NCBI GenBank assembly: GCA_025594325.1
Contig: JANHCV010000009.1
Span: 992,001-1,056,000, forward strand
Source: Blastocladiella emersonii ATCC 22665
Taxonomy: Eukaryota > Blastocladiomycota > Blastocladiomycetes > Blastocladiales > Blastocladiaceae
Length of the DNA: 64,000 nt
Direction of reading: 5' to 3'
This document shows positions 35,889 through 46,015 of the stretch, in pieces. Within the stretch, counting starts at the first letter, position 1; every line of letters starts with the position of its first letter. The position numbers and the translations under genes are program-made. The notes below the pieces were generated by a model. The model had not been told where the DNA came from. It made no database searches and was given only the letters and a program-made list of their open reading frames with translations.

Positions 35889-36321
35889 TCCTCCACGGCC
35901 GTTTGGCAACGAAACGAATGTAAACATGAACCAAGACTATGTGCAATGTGATCAGAATGCAGATATTTATGAGCCGACTAAGCCTTGTTGAAAGACTTCG
36001 CGGCCGAGCTCGCGCCGGTCCCTCCACGGCGGTTGGAGCTGAGCTTTCTTTCGCATCTGGCTCGCCCTGAATGACGACGCGACGTAGCTCAAAATTATTG
36101 CCATTGCACTCGAGCAGATGCGCGGTAACTTCGAGGTCAACTGCAACGGGCGCAACGCGGTCCCCCGCTCCAACTTTCCGCATCAGAACGGCGAGCTGAC
36201 CATCGCGGCCGCGTCAATCTTTGTGAACGTGACCGAATCGGACGCCTTCTACGCTATCCTCGCTGGTCCATTCACATCGCTCAGGAGCTTTTGCCGCGCA
36301 CGCGCGACCCCCGCAACGCGT

Positions 36322-36417
36322 TCATGATTCGTGAGCTTGTCCTTTGCCGCCACCTCACACTGTCCCGCGTCATGATTCGCGAGCTTGTCCTTCGCTGCCA
36401 CGTCACACTGTCCCGCG
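36322..36417 (+). repeat. Tandem duplication of 48 bp
   Basis: Two adjacent 48-bp units (36322-36369 and 36370-36417), each starting TCATGATTCG and ending CACTGTCCCGCG, with four mismatches. Confidence 0.85.
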
Positions 36418-36576
36418 TCACGACGCTCCGCTGAACCAACGCGCCTCGCGCGACATACTCAGTCTGCTTGCTTGCCTTGATCGCATCTCTGATCCCTCAC
36501 TGATCCCACGTTTCCTTGCAATTAACGTGTAAACCACGACGCGCAGCGCATATATCTCTCATCAACGCGCTGAAGG

Positions 36577-36671
36577 GTTGAGTTGAGTTGAGGTTGAGGT
36601 TGAGGTTGAGGTTGAGGTTGAGGTTGAGGTCGAGGTCGAGGTTGGGTGGGTGGGTGGAGGGGGGGGGGGGG
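36577..36671 (+). repeat. GTTGAG microsatellite with poly-G tail
   Basis: A run of GAGGTT/GAGTT units to about 36645, drifting to GAGGTC, then GGGT units and a G13 homopolymer at 36659-36671. Confidence 0.9.
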
Positions 36672-36834
36672 TTGAAAGCCCAGCACGGAGCGGAGCAGTT
36701 CCTAACGCTACCAGTCGCCAATTATTATTTAAGCTTCATGAAAACAAGCCTCAGGTCCAGGTTTACAGCGCAGAGATGTTCGGGAAGAATCGACTCGATA
36801 GAGTTGCCCCTTGGCTCCACTGGCGGTCCTGGAC

Positions 36835-37392
36835 TCATATATACGGTGCGGGAGCGGCAGGGGCCGCGAGAGGGAACTTGCGCGGACGTTTTCTCCGAAA
36901 CATGGCCTTGATGCGCGCGCGACTTCGGTTGATCATCAACCAATGCGGCGGTTGGAACAACCAGCGACCAGCCTGTGGAAGTTGAGCCGAGGAAATGGTG
37001 TCGTGGGCCGGACCAACTCCTGTGAGCGATTCGGAGGACGCGCTACACAGCGAGGCTGCATATGTCGTTGACAAATTGGCAGTGCTGAACAGTTGCTCGA
37101 CATTAGGTTTGGAGGTGAGACTCGATGGCGGGCGTACGAGCGGAAGCAACAGCTCCAGATGACCGACGAGGTCGGTCATGCTTGGGTCAAGAGCGAAGAA
37201 CGGCGTGCCGGTCAGGCTGACGGCCGCGCTGCGCGTGAACTGAAGCAAGGACAAACAGGCATCATTTGGGACCACCAACAGCTTGTCTTGATTTACCGCT
37301 GGATTCTTGCTGGCCGATACTTTGACAGGCCTGAGAGCGGAACCGCCATCACGGCCATTTGTGGGACGAGGCGTCCCAGGTTCGTTACTCAT
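36835..37392 (-). CDS. Small orphan protein, dispersed-family member B
   Basis: Single-exon ORF of 185 aa from ATG 37392; no known family recognised. Residues about 20-89 (LRPVKVSASKNPAV, LSLLQFTRSAAVSLTGTPFF, MTDLVGHLELLLPLVRPP) align with the other dispersed-family members: a basic PV-K/R-x-V start, a hydrophobic helix, an LTG-x-P turn, then an amphipathic helix ending LLLPLV-x-P. The C-terminal third is basic (INRSRARIKAMFRRKRPRK). GC content and codon use are lower than in the conserved genes. Confidence 0.5.
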   Translation of the reverse strand: MSNEPGTPRPTNGRDGGSALRPVKVSASKNPAVNQDKLLVVPNDACLSLLQFTRSAAVSLTGTPFFALDPSMTDLVGHLELLLPLVRPPSSLTSKPNVEQLFSTANLSTTYAASLCSASSESLTGVGPAHDTISSAQLPQAGRWLFQPPHWLMINRSRARIKAMFRRKRPRKFPLAAPAAPAPYI

Positions 37393-37797
37393 TCTACACT
37401 TGGCGCCGCTGAGAAAGTTAGTGACGCCGACGACTTGATAACCGTTGGTTTATAGCGTTCTACCAGTTTAGTCGCGCAAGAGGGAAAACTTTTACGGTAC
37501 AGTACAGCTAAGGAGAAACGAAGCTGAGCTTGATGGTCTGCGACGTTGCTCAACTCTTGGGAGCGAACAAGGAACAGCGAAAGATGTCCTCAGCTGTGAA
37601 AAGGGGGAGTGGGATCTCTTGCTCGGCGTTGAGGCTGCAGTTCCGAGCCGCATCACTACATGCATCAAAGTCCTCACGCATGAGCTCGGGATCCCGGCAC
37701 GTCCAAACGTGACTTTCACCGCCAAGTGCATAATTCATCTTCAAGCTCGAAAATGGCTTCAGCGAAACGCATACCAAAAACGCCAGTTTATTCGGAA

Positions 37798-38415
37798 TCA
37801 TCCCCTATACACCTTGGACCTCGCCAGGATTCGGGCAGCAATTTGTTCCTTGTGCGCGTAATCCACAGACAGTTCCCGTTGAACTGCAGTGACAGGTACC
37901 TCGGGAACGTATATCCATGTTCCCCACAGTCCCCAGCGAGAGAACGTGGTCACCTCCGTCACAGGGTTTCGATCTTGTGGCACGGGTGCCTCGAGGAGCG
38001 GCAGCAAAACGTGAAAGCTCGCGACGAACTGTTCCACAGTCGGACATTTAATCGGGTAGGGTTCGCCAGTGAGAGTCAGAGTGAAGTGTTTAACCAGCTT
38101 GTACAGCCTCTGATAATCAGAGTCCTTGGCCAGCACGTTGATTCCTTCAGCCAGCGCAGGGCTGAGATGCGTCGAGGTCCCTTGGACGTTCCGAACCGGC
38201 TTTGCGGCCTTGTGAGCGCGTCTTTGCTTCTGGGTGATGGTTTTGTGCGCAAGGGGAAGCGGTGCCTGCGAGGACGCCGATGACATTCTGTGTGACGAGT
38301 CGGGCGCTGGAAGTCTCGAAACCGCCGTGTCTCGGGGCCAGAAGGTAAAGTACCTGTTGAGAATATGGAATGGAAAGCCCGACGGGTGCGATGTCTTCGG
38401 GCGAGGAGCGGCCAT
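37798..38415 (-). CDS. Small orphan protein, dispersed-family member C
   Basis: Single-exon ORF of 205 aa from ATG 38415; an internal Met44 (MSSASSQAPLPL) may be the real start. Residues about 72-146 contain the family domain: KPVRNVQGTS, GINVLAKDSDYQRLYKLVKH, LTGEPYP, TVEQFVASFHVLLPLLEAPVP. The best-conserved match is with member B (LTG-x-P, LLPL). It lies head-to-tail with B 405 bp downstream, consistent with local duplication. Another ORF at 37550-37801 on the same strand may be a 3' exon; I leave it out. The function is unknown. Confidence 0.5.
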   Translation of the reverse strand: MAAPRPKTSHPSGFPFHILNRYFTFWPRDTAVSRLPAPDSSHRMSSASSQAPLPLAHKTITQKQRRAHKAAKPVRNVQGTSTHLSPALAEGINVLAKDSDYQRLYKLVKHFTLTLTGEPYPIKCPTVEQFVASFHVLLPLLEAPVPQDRNPVTEVTTFSRWGLWGTWIYVPEVPVTAVQRELSVDYAHKEQIAARILARSKVYRG

Positions 38416-39113
38416 GAGCGAACAGTAATATGAATAACGCGAGCAGGGAGAACCAATGAATCTTTACGCCGGGTCGTGGTTTGGCCAGCTGAGCCAACGG
38501 CTCTACTTAATGTTCTGCTGCCACAAGTGCATATATCAGTCTCGCAGTAATGCGGTTGGTTTTGAGCAATGCGCGAGACGTCACTGCACTTCAACAGCGG
38601 CGTGATTCTGGACTAGCTCACGCCTGCGACACCCATATCGCACGCGAAGTAAATGAGCACGAATGACCAACATGTACGTCGGTCGTAATGCTAATTTTTG
38701 CGCAGCTTCCGGTGGCCTACATGCACTCACGTTGCTAAACCTAGTGTCGGCTTATGCAAGACGTGATGGAAATCACGTGAGGAGACACGACGCGTTGCGC
38801 CACACCGCTGATGTGACATGAGATGTGGACTATTCCAATAAGACGGCGGCGTAAATCAGTTTGAGGCAGTTTAGTGTGGACAAAAGTGAGCAAGCTCGGC
38901 CTTGATCGCTCCAATCCAGTCATTGAGCGCGGTGGGCACAAGGCCAAGCGCCGCGCATAGCCTTGGCCTCGTGCTCGATCCCGCTCTCCTGGTGCTCCGC
39001 TCTTTCAACAACATTTTCAGCAGCGGACATGAAAATCAAATCAAATTAATTGAATCGAATGCTTAAAACAACTAATGTCCAGGGCAACCATTAAAGAAAA
39101 AACACGTCATGCT
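38416..39113. other. Intergenic, holds element E6
   Basis: About 700 bp of lower-GC sequence. Nothing coding seen. Confidence 0.5.
38772..38799 (+). repeat. Composite element E6 (variant spacing)
   Basis: ATCACGTG, 10 bp, ACGCGT. The spacing is 10 rather than 8 and the CTC tail is missing. Forward orientation, left of the second BTB gene. Confidence 0.55.
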
Positions 39114-40222
39114 CTACGCTTCCTCGACAGACGCAATCGGCGGCTCAGGTTCTGCTTCCGACTCGAGTGTTTGGGCCTCAAACGACCGGATCGCGCTGTC
39201 GATACGCTCGTCCAGTGCGCGCACAATGCAAGGGCGCAGGGCCTTCATAAGGTCGGCACACTCAAGCATCTGAGCCAAGTTGAGGCACTTGGTCAGGACG
39301 TCAAAGTGTTTGAGCTCCTCGATGTCGGTTCCAAACTTGGTGAAGATGCCAGCAATCTCGACAGGAGGTTCCATTACAGTCGGGACCCAGCCAGTGTACA
39401 AGTGCGCGAGCGCTAGAAGAAACTCCGGGAGGCCCCACTCGGTCATTGAAATCGGTTCCTTGGCGGCGGCGGATTCAGCCCAGTTGCCGCAAAACATGGT
39501 GGTAAAGAAGGCAGACCGTGCGCCCAGGATCGAGCGCGAAGCGTGAATAGGCTTGGTGGTGTCGCCGGCGATGAATGACACGTCGCACAAGTTTTGATTT
39601 CCAAGCGTCGAAAGCAAAGTGAAGTCCATGTTGAGTTTCTGGGACATGGCGGTAGTTGAAGGAGTGTCACTCACGGTAACACGCAGCTGTACGCCGTACG
39701 CATACGAAGGCATGACCATGTCCATGAATGTCCCGTAGACCGAATCAAGTTGGCACGGGTGAACAAGGACGGTACATTGACCCTCGTCACGGTACGTTGC
39801 GCAAACTGTAATTTTGACCTCGAAAGTGCGGGTAATTTCATCCAACGGAAAGAGTGTCAGAGTAACCGCCACGGTATTCTCGCGAAACCCGCGGTAGAAG
39901 GTGAGAAAGAATGTTCCGCTTCCAATTGTTGGTGGAAGTGATGCAGAAGTCGACCTAAAGCCATTTGTAATCTTTGTGTTGCTGCCCGAAACGTTTTTGA
40001 ACGTGTAGACGTGACCGCTTTCAGCGGTATCAAACCAAACAAATTCGAAGGCAGTCTAAAAGAACCGTTGTGAGCGGCATCCAGTGCGAGTGCTGACTGA
40101 AGTACATGCAGGCAGATCCATGGTTTCAGGCGGAGAAATTCGGTGACGGTAAGTTCGATAGAGGAGGGAGGAAGGAGCGCGGGTGTATTTGTACGCACAT
40201 GCAATGAGCAGATGTCGCGCAT
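39114..40222 (-). CDS. MATH/BTB-like protein 2
   Basis: Two exons (40222-40106 and 40055-39114) give 352 aa; the long exon is open upstream to an in-frame TAG but has no Met, so the first exon is needed. Residues about 35-185 are beta-rich and MATH-like (FEFVWFDTAESGHVYTFKN, GTFFLTFYRGF, VAVTLTLFPLDE, FEVKITVCATYRDEG, YGVQLRVTVSD). The BTB/POZ domain begins NQNLCDVSFIAGD at about residue 192, continues IHASRSILGARSAFFTTMF, then LALAHLYTGWVPT and a 3-box-like helical end (LTKCLNLAQMLECADLMKAL). BTB proteins dimerise and often bind Cullin-3; MATH would recruit substrate. The C-terminus is acidic. It is flanked by inward-facing elements E6 and E7. Confidence 0.8.
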
Positions 40223-40383
40223 AACAGCTAGTGAGAGATGTCAGTCGTGCGGTCAGTAAAGGAGTTACTCCTGAAACCTTTCCCTGATTAGACAGGAGTG
40301 CTCCCTTTCGCGAAAACGCGTATGAGACCCGCATAGCGTACCACGAATTGGCCTGCCGGGATTTCTTGTGCAACGACGATCTG

Positions 40384-40419
40384 GTGCGAGACGGCGTGCG
40401 AGACGGCGTGCGAGACGGC
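40384..40419 (+). repeat. Three tandem 12-bp units GTGCGAGACGGC
   Basis: Three exact units, followed 12 bp later by a fourth partial one that merges into element E7. The unit carries the reverse complement of the CTCGCAC block found in the full element. Confidence 0.9.
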
Positions 40420-40431
40420 GCGCGCCTGGGC

Positions 40432-40464
40432 GTGCGAGACGCGTTGGGAAATCATGTGACGTGT
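40432..40464 (-). repeat. Composite element E7
   Basis: Plus strand: GCGAGACGCGT, 8 bp, CATGTGACGTG. Inverse orientation; it faces E6 across the second BTB gene. Confidence 0.8.
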
Positions 40465-40569
40465 GGCGCCTGTCAAATCTGTCCGGTGAGCCACGAGCGC
40501 GGAGATCAAGCAAGCTGCTCGGCTTCCTCCCCTCCCCTCCTCTCCTCGCCACTGTCACCAAACCACACC

Positions 40570-43500
40570 ATGAACTCTGTCGATCGCGGCCTCGAGCTGC
40601 GCCTCGCGTCGCCGGCCGCGCCCGTAGTGCGCCAGGCGGTGGGCGAGCTGCTTTCGCGGCCCGAGCCGCACGGCGCCAACGACGTGCTCGCCCTCGTCCA
40701 GTCGCCCGCCACCTCGCCGCTCGCACGCACCCTCGCCTGCAACGCCCTGCGCGCCCACATGGTCGCCGTCCTCGACCGCGCCGCCGCGTCCACCACGGGA
40801 ACAACCAAGTCGCGCCGCCCCGACGCCACGGCCGCCAAGTCGGCGTCGGCGACGATCCGCGCCGTCGCCATGCAGCTCGCGCACTGGCCAGAGTCCTCGG
40901 CTGCGTTCGCTGCCGGCGCGCAGCTCCTCGTCGAGCTGTTCGTCTACCCGGGCCTGCACCTCGACGCCCGCGAGAACCCGCTCCTCGCCGTGCTCGCCGA
41001 GAGCCCCGACGCCAGCGGCGCCGTGTGGCGCGCCATCGCGCAGTGGGTCGCTCGCACCTGCCGCTCCGCTGCTGCGACTACCGAGACTACCGCGGCGGCT
41101 TCGGCCGAGTCGCTCGAGCGCGCGGTCCCGCGCCTGCTGCCCGTGCTCGCCCACCTCGTCCTGTGTCCGAACGCGACCCTCGGCACCAACAACGTCCCCG
41201 CGCCCAAGCGGTTCCCCGTCCCGCTCTCGCAGATCGCCGATACCTGCCTCCTGCTCCTGCGCACCCCGACCGCCGCCGCGGTCCACGGGAGCGTCATGGA
41301 CGCGCTCAAGGCGTGGACCCTTGCCCTGCCGCCGATCGCCAACGAGCGCGATCCTGCGCGCGACGCCTGGCTCGAGCACCTCGTGAGCTCGGGGCTCGAT
41401 TCGCCTGAGGACGGGAGTGGACTCGACTTCGGCGTCGTCACCGAGCTCCTCGTCTCGGACGCCGTCGACCGCAAGTATGGCGCCCTCGACACGACGCCGT
41501 CTGTCGAGCTGCTCCTGCGCGTGCTCAGCCGCGAGGACGCGGCGCTGACGCCCCACCGCCGCGAGATGCTCGTCGCGTGCCTCGCCTTCGTGCTCCTCGA
41601 CAGCACCCTCGCCGAGCCGCTCATTCACCGCGTGCTGCAGCTTCTCCTCGGCATCGTCCTCGACGGGCCCATGCACCCGGCCGTGGCGTCCATGCTCGTC
41701 ATTCCAGCGCTGCAGTACCAGGCCCACGCCGACCTCGACCTGCGCCAGGCATCGCGCGCGCTCCTCGATGCCGTCGAGGCAAGCTCCCCCACCGAGTCCC
41801 ACTCGCTCGCTTCCGTGGACGCTGCCGTTGGCGTCCTCGCCGCCGGGATCCTCAACGACGCCGCTGCGTGCAACGCCGCTCTCGCCTCGGGCATCCCGCA
41901 CCGCGTTCTCGTCTTCCCCGCGGCCTTTACCGCCGACCCGACCGCCGCCGCGCAGCTCCTCGACGTCGCCGCCGACGGCGACAACGCGCTCGAGCCGCAC
42001 GCGCACCACCTGTTCCCGTACGCGCTGCACCACCTGCAGCACTCGAGCTCGGGTCCCGGCGCGCTCGCCGTGATTCAGGACCTGCTCCCGCGCCTCGTGG
42101 CGTCGCGCAGCCCCATGATCGTCTCCAAGGTCCTCGCCGTGCTGTCGGCGTGGGCCAAGGCGCACCAGGCGCGCCCCGCGGTCGCGCTCGCCGCCTTTGT
42201 TGCCCTGTTCCGCGCGTGGAAGGCGTGGAACCGGTCGTACCCGACCCTGCGCGACGCCATGTCGTACTACCTGTCGGCGCAGGGCGTGGTGCGCGCAAAG
42301 CGCGGGTCGGCGATTGACCAGGCGCACCGCGACCTCGAGCTCGGGCTCGCGGTCCTTTTGAGGGATGCGCTGCGCGACGAGTCGCTGACGTTCGGCCAGG
42401 TCGACGACGCCGCGCTGTTCCTGACGCGGTTCATCCAGCTGCCGTCCCTCGCGCCTGCCACTCTGGAAATCCTCATCGACGGCTGCACGCTCGGCGCGGC
42501 CCGTGGCATGTTCGAGGCCGACGGCATGTGGAACCTGACGCTCGCCCCCGTCGCGGTGCGCGCGCTCGGCCTGCCGCGCGTCACCCGCGCGATGCTCCCC
42601 ATTTACCGCGCGCTCGCCGCGTACCTCCCGCACCTCGACGCCGAGCACCTGCGGTCGACGGTCGTCGAGGCCCTCGTCTACCCGTTCATTCCGTTCGCGC
42701 CCGTCGTCGACCACTGCGACACGCGCATGCGCGACGACGGGTCCGAGGAGGACATGCCCGTGTACAAGCCCAAGGTTAGTGGGGTTGCGCCCGATCTCGT
42801 CGCCGCGGCGCTCGACGCCCTCGTCGCGCTGCCTGTCGCCGAGATCCAGCGCTGGATCCCCGACAAGGTCCCCGAGACATGCCAGATTTTGCTGGCCGGG
42901 ATCCAGCAGCCCGAGCACGCGGCGCTCGCCCGCGCGCACGCTGGCGTCCTGCGCCGCCTCCTCGAGCACGAGGCCGACGAGATCCCGCGCAGTTTGTTCC
43001 TCGGCCGCCCCGGTACCGAGTCGGCAGCGTCTGCGGCCGGCTCCGAGTTGGACCTGACCCGGTCGTCGGCGTCGACGTCGATCGAGGCCGATATCAGCGC
43101 GGCGCGCGCCAAGCTGGTGGTCCTCGGCATCAAGTCGCCCGCGATCCTGTCGGCGGCGTCGCGCGTCGCCGTCCTGCCCGTCGCGACCGAGCTCGGCTCG
43201 TTTGTCGGCGCGTCTCTCGCGGACGGCACGTTCGACCACCACCTGATGCACCGGCTCATGGCGGTCCCCATGTACCAGCGGCACTACGCGACGCACCTGC
43301 CGTCGCTGCCGACGGCGGTCCTGGGGGCTACGGCGCCGCCGCACGCCGCGCTCCTGGCGGCGCTCGTGCGCGGGTTCACGGCCGCCGATATGGTCAACGT
43401 CAAGGCCAACGCCATGTTCGCGATGAGCGGGCTCGCCCTCGCGCTCCACGCCATGCACCACGAGGACGCGCCCGCGGTCGCTGAGTTTGTGTTCTCGTTC

Positions 43501-45973
43501 CTCGTCCAGCGGTTCCTCGTCGTCCCCGACGGCGTCGAGCCCGTCGTGGTCGCGGTGCCCAGCGACGTGGCCCGGTTCGCGCTCGAGCCCGCCGACGCCG
43601 AGGCCCTGTTCACCCGCGATACCGCGGATGTCAGCGTCGACGAGCTCCAGGCCGCTGCCGCACACTGTCTCGGTCACCTGTCCAATGTCGCGGGCGCCGA
43701 ACATGTCGTGGCGGCCCTCGTCGAGCACTTGATCAAGCTCGTTGACGAGGAGACGTACGTTTTCGTTACTCTCGCTTTCGAGACTCCCCCGGCTCACACA
43801 TTCCCGTATCCGATGTAGCAACTGGAGCGGCTTCTCCGCGGCCTTCTCGCTGTGCATGGTCCTGGGCCACAAGTTCGCGTCGCGCACCGACATCCCGGCG
43901 CACCTCGCCCGCGTGCAGTCCTACCTCGAGGCGCACGCGACGCGCAAGCTCGCGTTCCTGCCCATCAAGAAGGCCGTGGGTCTCGCCATGGGCGTCGCAT
44001 ACGCATCCCGCGCGCGCGCCGACGCGGTCCCGCGGTCCGTCATCGAGTACGCGCGGTCCGCCGTCGCGGGCTTCGACGCGGACATCCCGCTGCGCGCCGC
44101 GTGCGCGTCGTGGATCCTCCTGCAGACGCGCGAGGAGACGGACCTCGAGGCCGTCGCGAAACTCGCGGGCGTGATCGACGCGGTCGCCGATATCAACACG
44201 CGCGGGCACCTTATGGCCACGTCGGCCGCGGCGACGGCGCAGCTCGATGCGGGTGCCACGGCGCCGCTCGTCGCCCACCACCTCGCCGGCTGGCTCAAGC
44301 CCGGCACCGCGCCCGCGTACCGGATCAACCACGGCCTCGCGCTGTTCGCGGCGCTCGGGTTCGATTTCGTGGACCCAGGCGCGTCCGCCGCGCATCCCGC
44401 TGCGCGCGCGGCCGGCGCCGCGGTCCTGCCGAAGCTCCTCGACCTCGTTGGGTGCGGGCCCGCGGGCACCGCCAAGTTCGCGGCGACCAACGCGCGCCTC
44501 GCCAAGGTGTGCCTCCCGTTCCTCGCGTGGACCGTCAGCCAGTGGAGCGGCGCCGGGTCCGCCGCCGCCGCCGCGGTCCGGTCGACCGCCGTCAAGGAGC
44601 CCGCGGACCTCGCCCGACTCGAGCGCGACGCGTACGTCCTGCGCAACGTGTTCGACGCGCTCGCGCCGCTCGCCAAGGATACCCCGGTGCCTGCCGCGCA
44701 CGTGCTCGTCGGCGCGCTCGCGGATGTCCGCAAGCCGCTCCCGCTCGTCAACTGGTACCCGGTCCTCGATGCAGTCCGCGCGCAGGGTTTTGGGGAAGTC
44801 GCGTGGCGGTTCGCCGCCGCGCACGCGCCGTCGTCGTACTCGGCGCTGCAGTACCTGCTCGACGGGACGGGCCGCGTCGCGAAGTCCGCAGGCGAGTGGG
44901 CGCTCGCCGTCTCGCGCGACCACGGGCTCGGCGTGCTCATGGGCATGGCGGGTCTGCGCCGCACCCCACTCGACGTGCGCGGGCGCAAGGGCGCCGTCGT
45001 GACCGTGCCCGAGGAGACGCTCGCGCAGGTCGTGGTGGGATTGCTCGGCGACCTGTTTGGCGACACGGCAGTCCGCGGGCGCCCGCGGCCGGTGCTCCCG
45101 CCCAATGCCGCCGTCGGGCTGCAGACTTCGCTGCTCGAGACGATCGGCGCCAACGTCCCGCTGACCCCCGCCGCCGACGGCGTGCACGCGCGAATCACCG
45201 GGATCATGACCACGTTCCTCGACCGCCACCCGACGCTCACGCCGCCGCAGACGCGCGCCGTCGTCGAGCACTTTGTGTTCAGCTACGCGTCGGCCGAACT
45301 GCTCACGTCGCCCGCGCTGCGCGCCGCGCCGCAGGCCGAGCTCGTCCACGCCGTCGTGACGGCCGCGCACCTCGTCGACCTGGCCCGTTCCCGCCCCGCG
45401 ACGGCCCCCGTCCCGCGCCACCTCGCGCCGGCCACGATGCTCGGGTGGGCGGTCCACGCGCTGCTCGACGCGGGCGTGTGGTCGGGCGATGTCGTGGCGC
45501 TGCTCCGCCGCGTGCTCGTCGGGCTGATCGAGTCGGCGACCGCGCCCGAGGACAAGAAGGGCGAGCTCGCGCCCGCCGAGATCGCACGGGCGAACGCCAA
45601 GGCGCGCAACGCGGCGCGCGACGAGTGGGTCGTCCGCGTGCTCGACCTCGCGCTGCTTCTGCATGCGACGTCCAAGGACGCGCGCGCCGTGGAGTGCGCC
45701 GTGCGCGAGTTTCTTCTCCCGCTGCTCACGCGTTCCGCGGCGGGGAAGGGTGGGGACTGGAAGACGCAGCTCGCCTTCGAGCTCGCGGCGGCGCTCGACG
45801 CGGACCGTGGCGGGAACGGTAACGACCACTCGTGCGTCAATCGCGTCCTCAAGCGGTTCGGCGCGCTCGCGGAGGCGCGGCCCGACGAGTACGCTGCCGC
45901 GACGCGCGGCGTGTTTGCGCGGTTCCGGTACCACGACGAGGCGGCACGGCAGTGGCAGAGCTGGGCCATGTGA
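40570..45973 (+). CDS. FOCAD/RST1-like HEAT-repeat protein
   Basis: Two exons (40570-43754 and 43819-45973) give 1779 aa, almost the length of focadhesin (about 1800) and plant RST1. The protein is alpha-helical throughout, with repeated HEAT-like helix pairs. The N-terminus (LELRLASPAAPVVRQAVGELL) resembles the FOCAD start, where a similar S-x2-x-QAVG-L helix is found. The DUF3730-type region would be about residues 400-650. FOCAD and RST1 associate with the SKI complex and support cytoplasmic exosome mRNA decay. Length, all-helical make-up and N-terminus support the call, but I see no diagnostic catalytic motif, so another large HEAT protein is possible. It converges on NUFIP1 with 42 bp between stops. 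Confidence 0.55.
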
Positions 45974-46015
45974 TGTGAGCACGGTGTTGTTGAGTAGAGT
46001 AGATATAGTTTGTAT

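Larger units (their letters stand above)
35637..36834. other. Intergenic, repeat-rich start of accessory island
   Basis: About 1.2 kb with no gene I can support. It contains a degenerate composite element (E14), a 48-bp tandem duplication, a GTTGAG hexanucleotide microsatellite and a G13 run. A minus ORF at 35857-36183 has a possible MATH-like piece (PVAVDLEVTAHLLE), too weak to call. Confidence 0.45.

Noticed and set aside
35857-36183. Minus-strand ORF with a possible MATH-like strand
   Set aside because: Only one short segment resembles the family, and it overlaps degenerate element E14.
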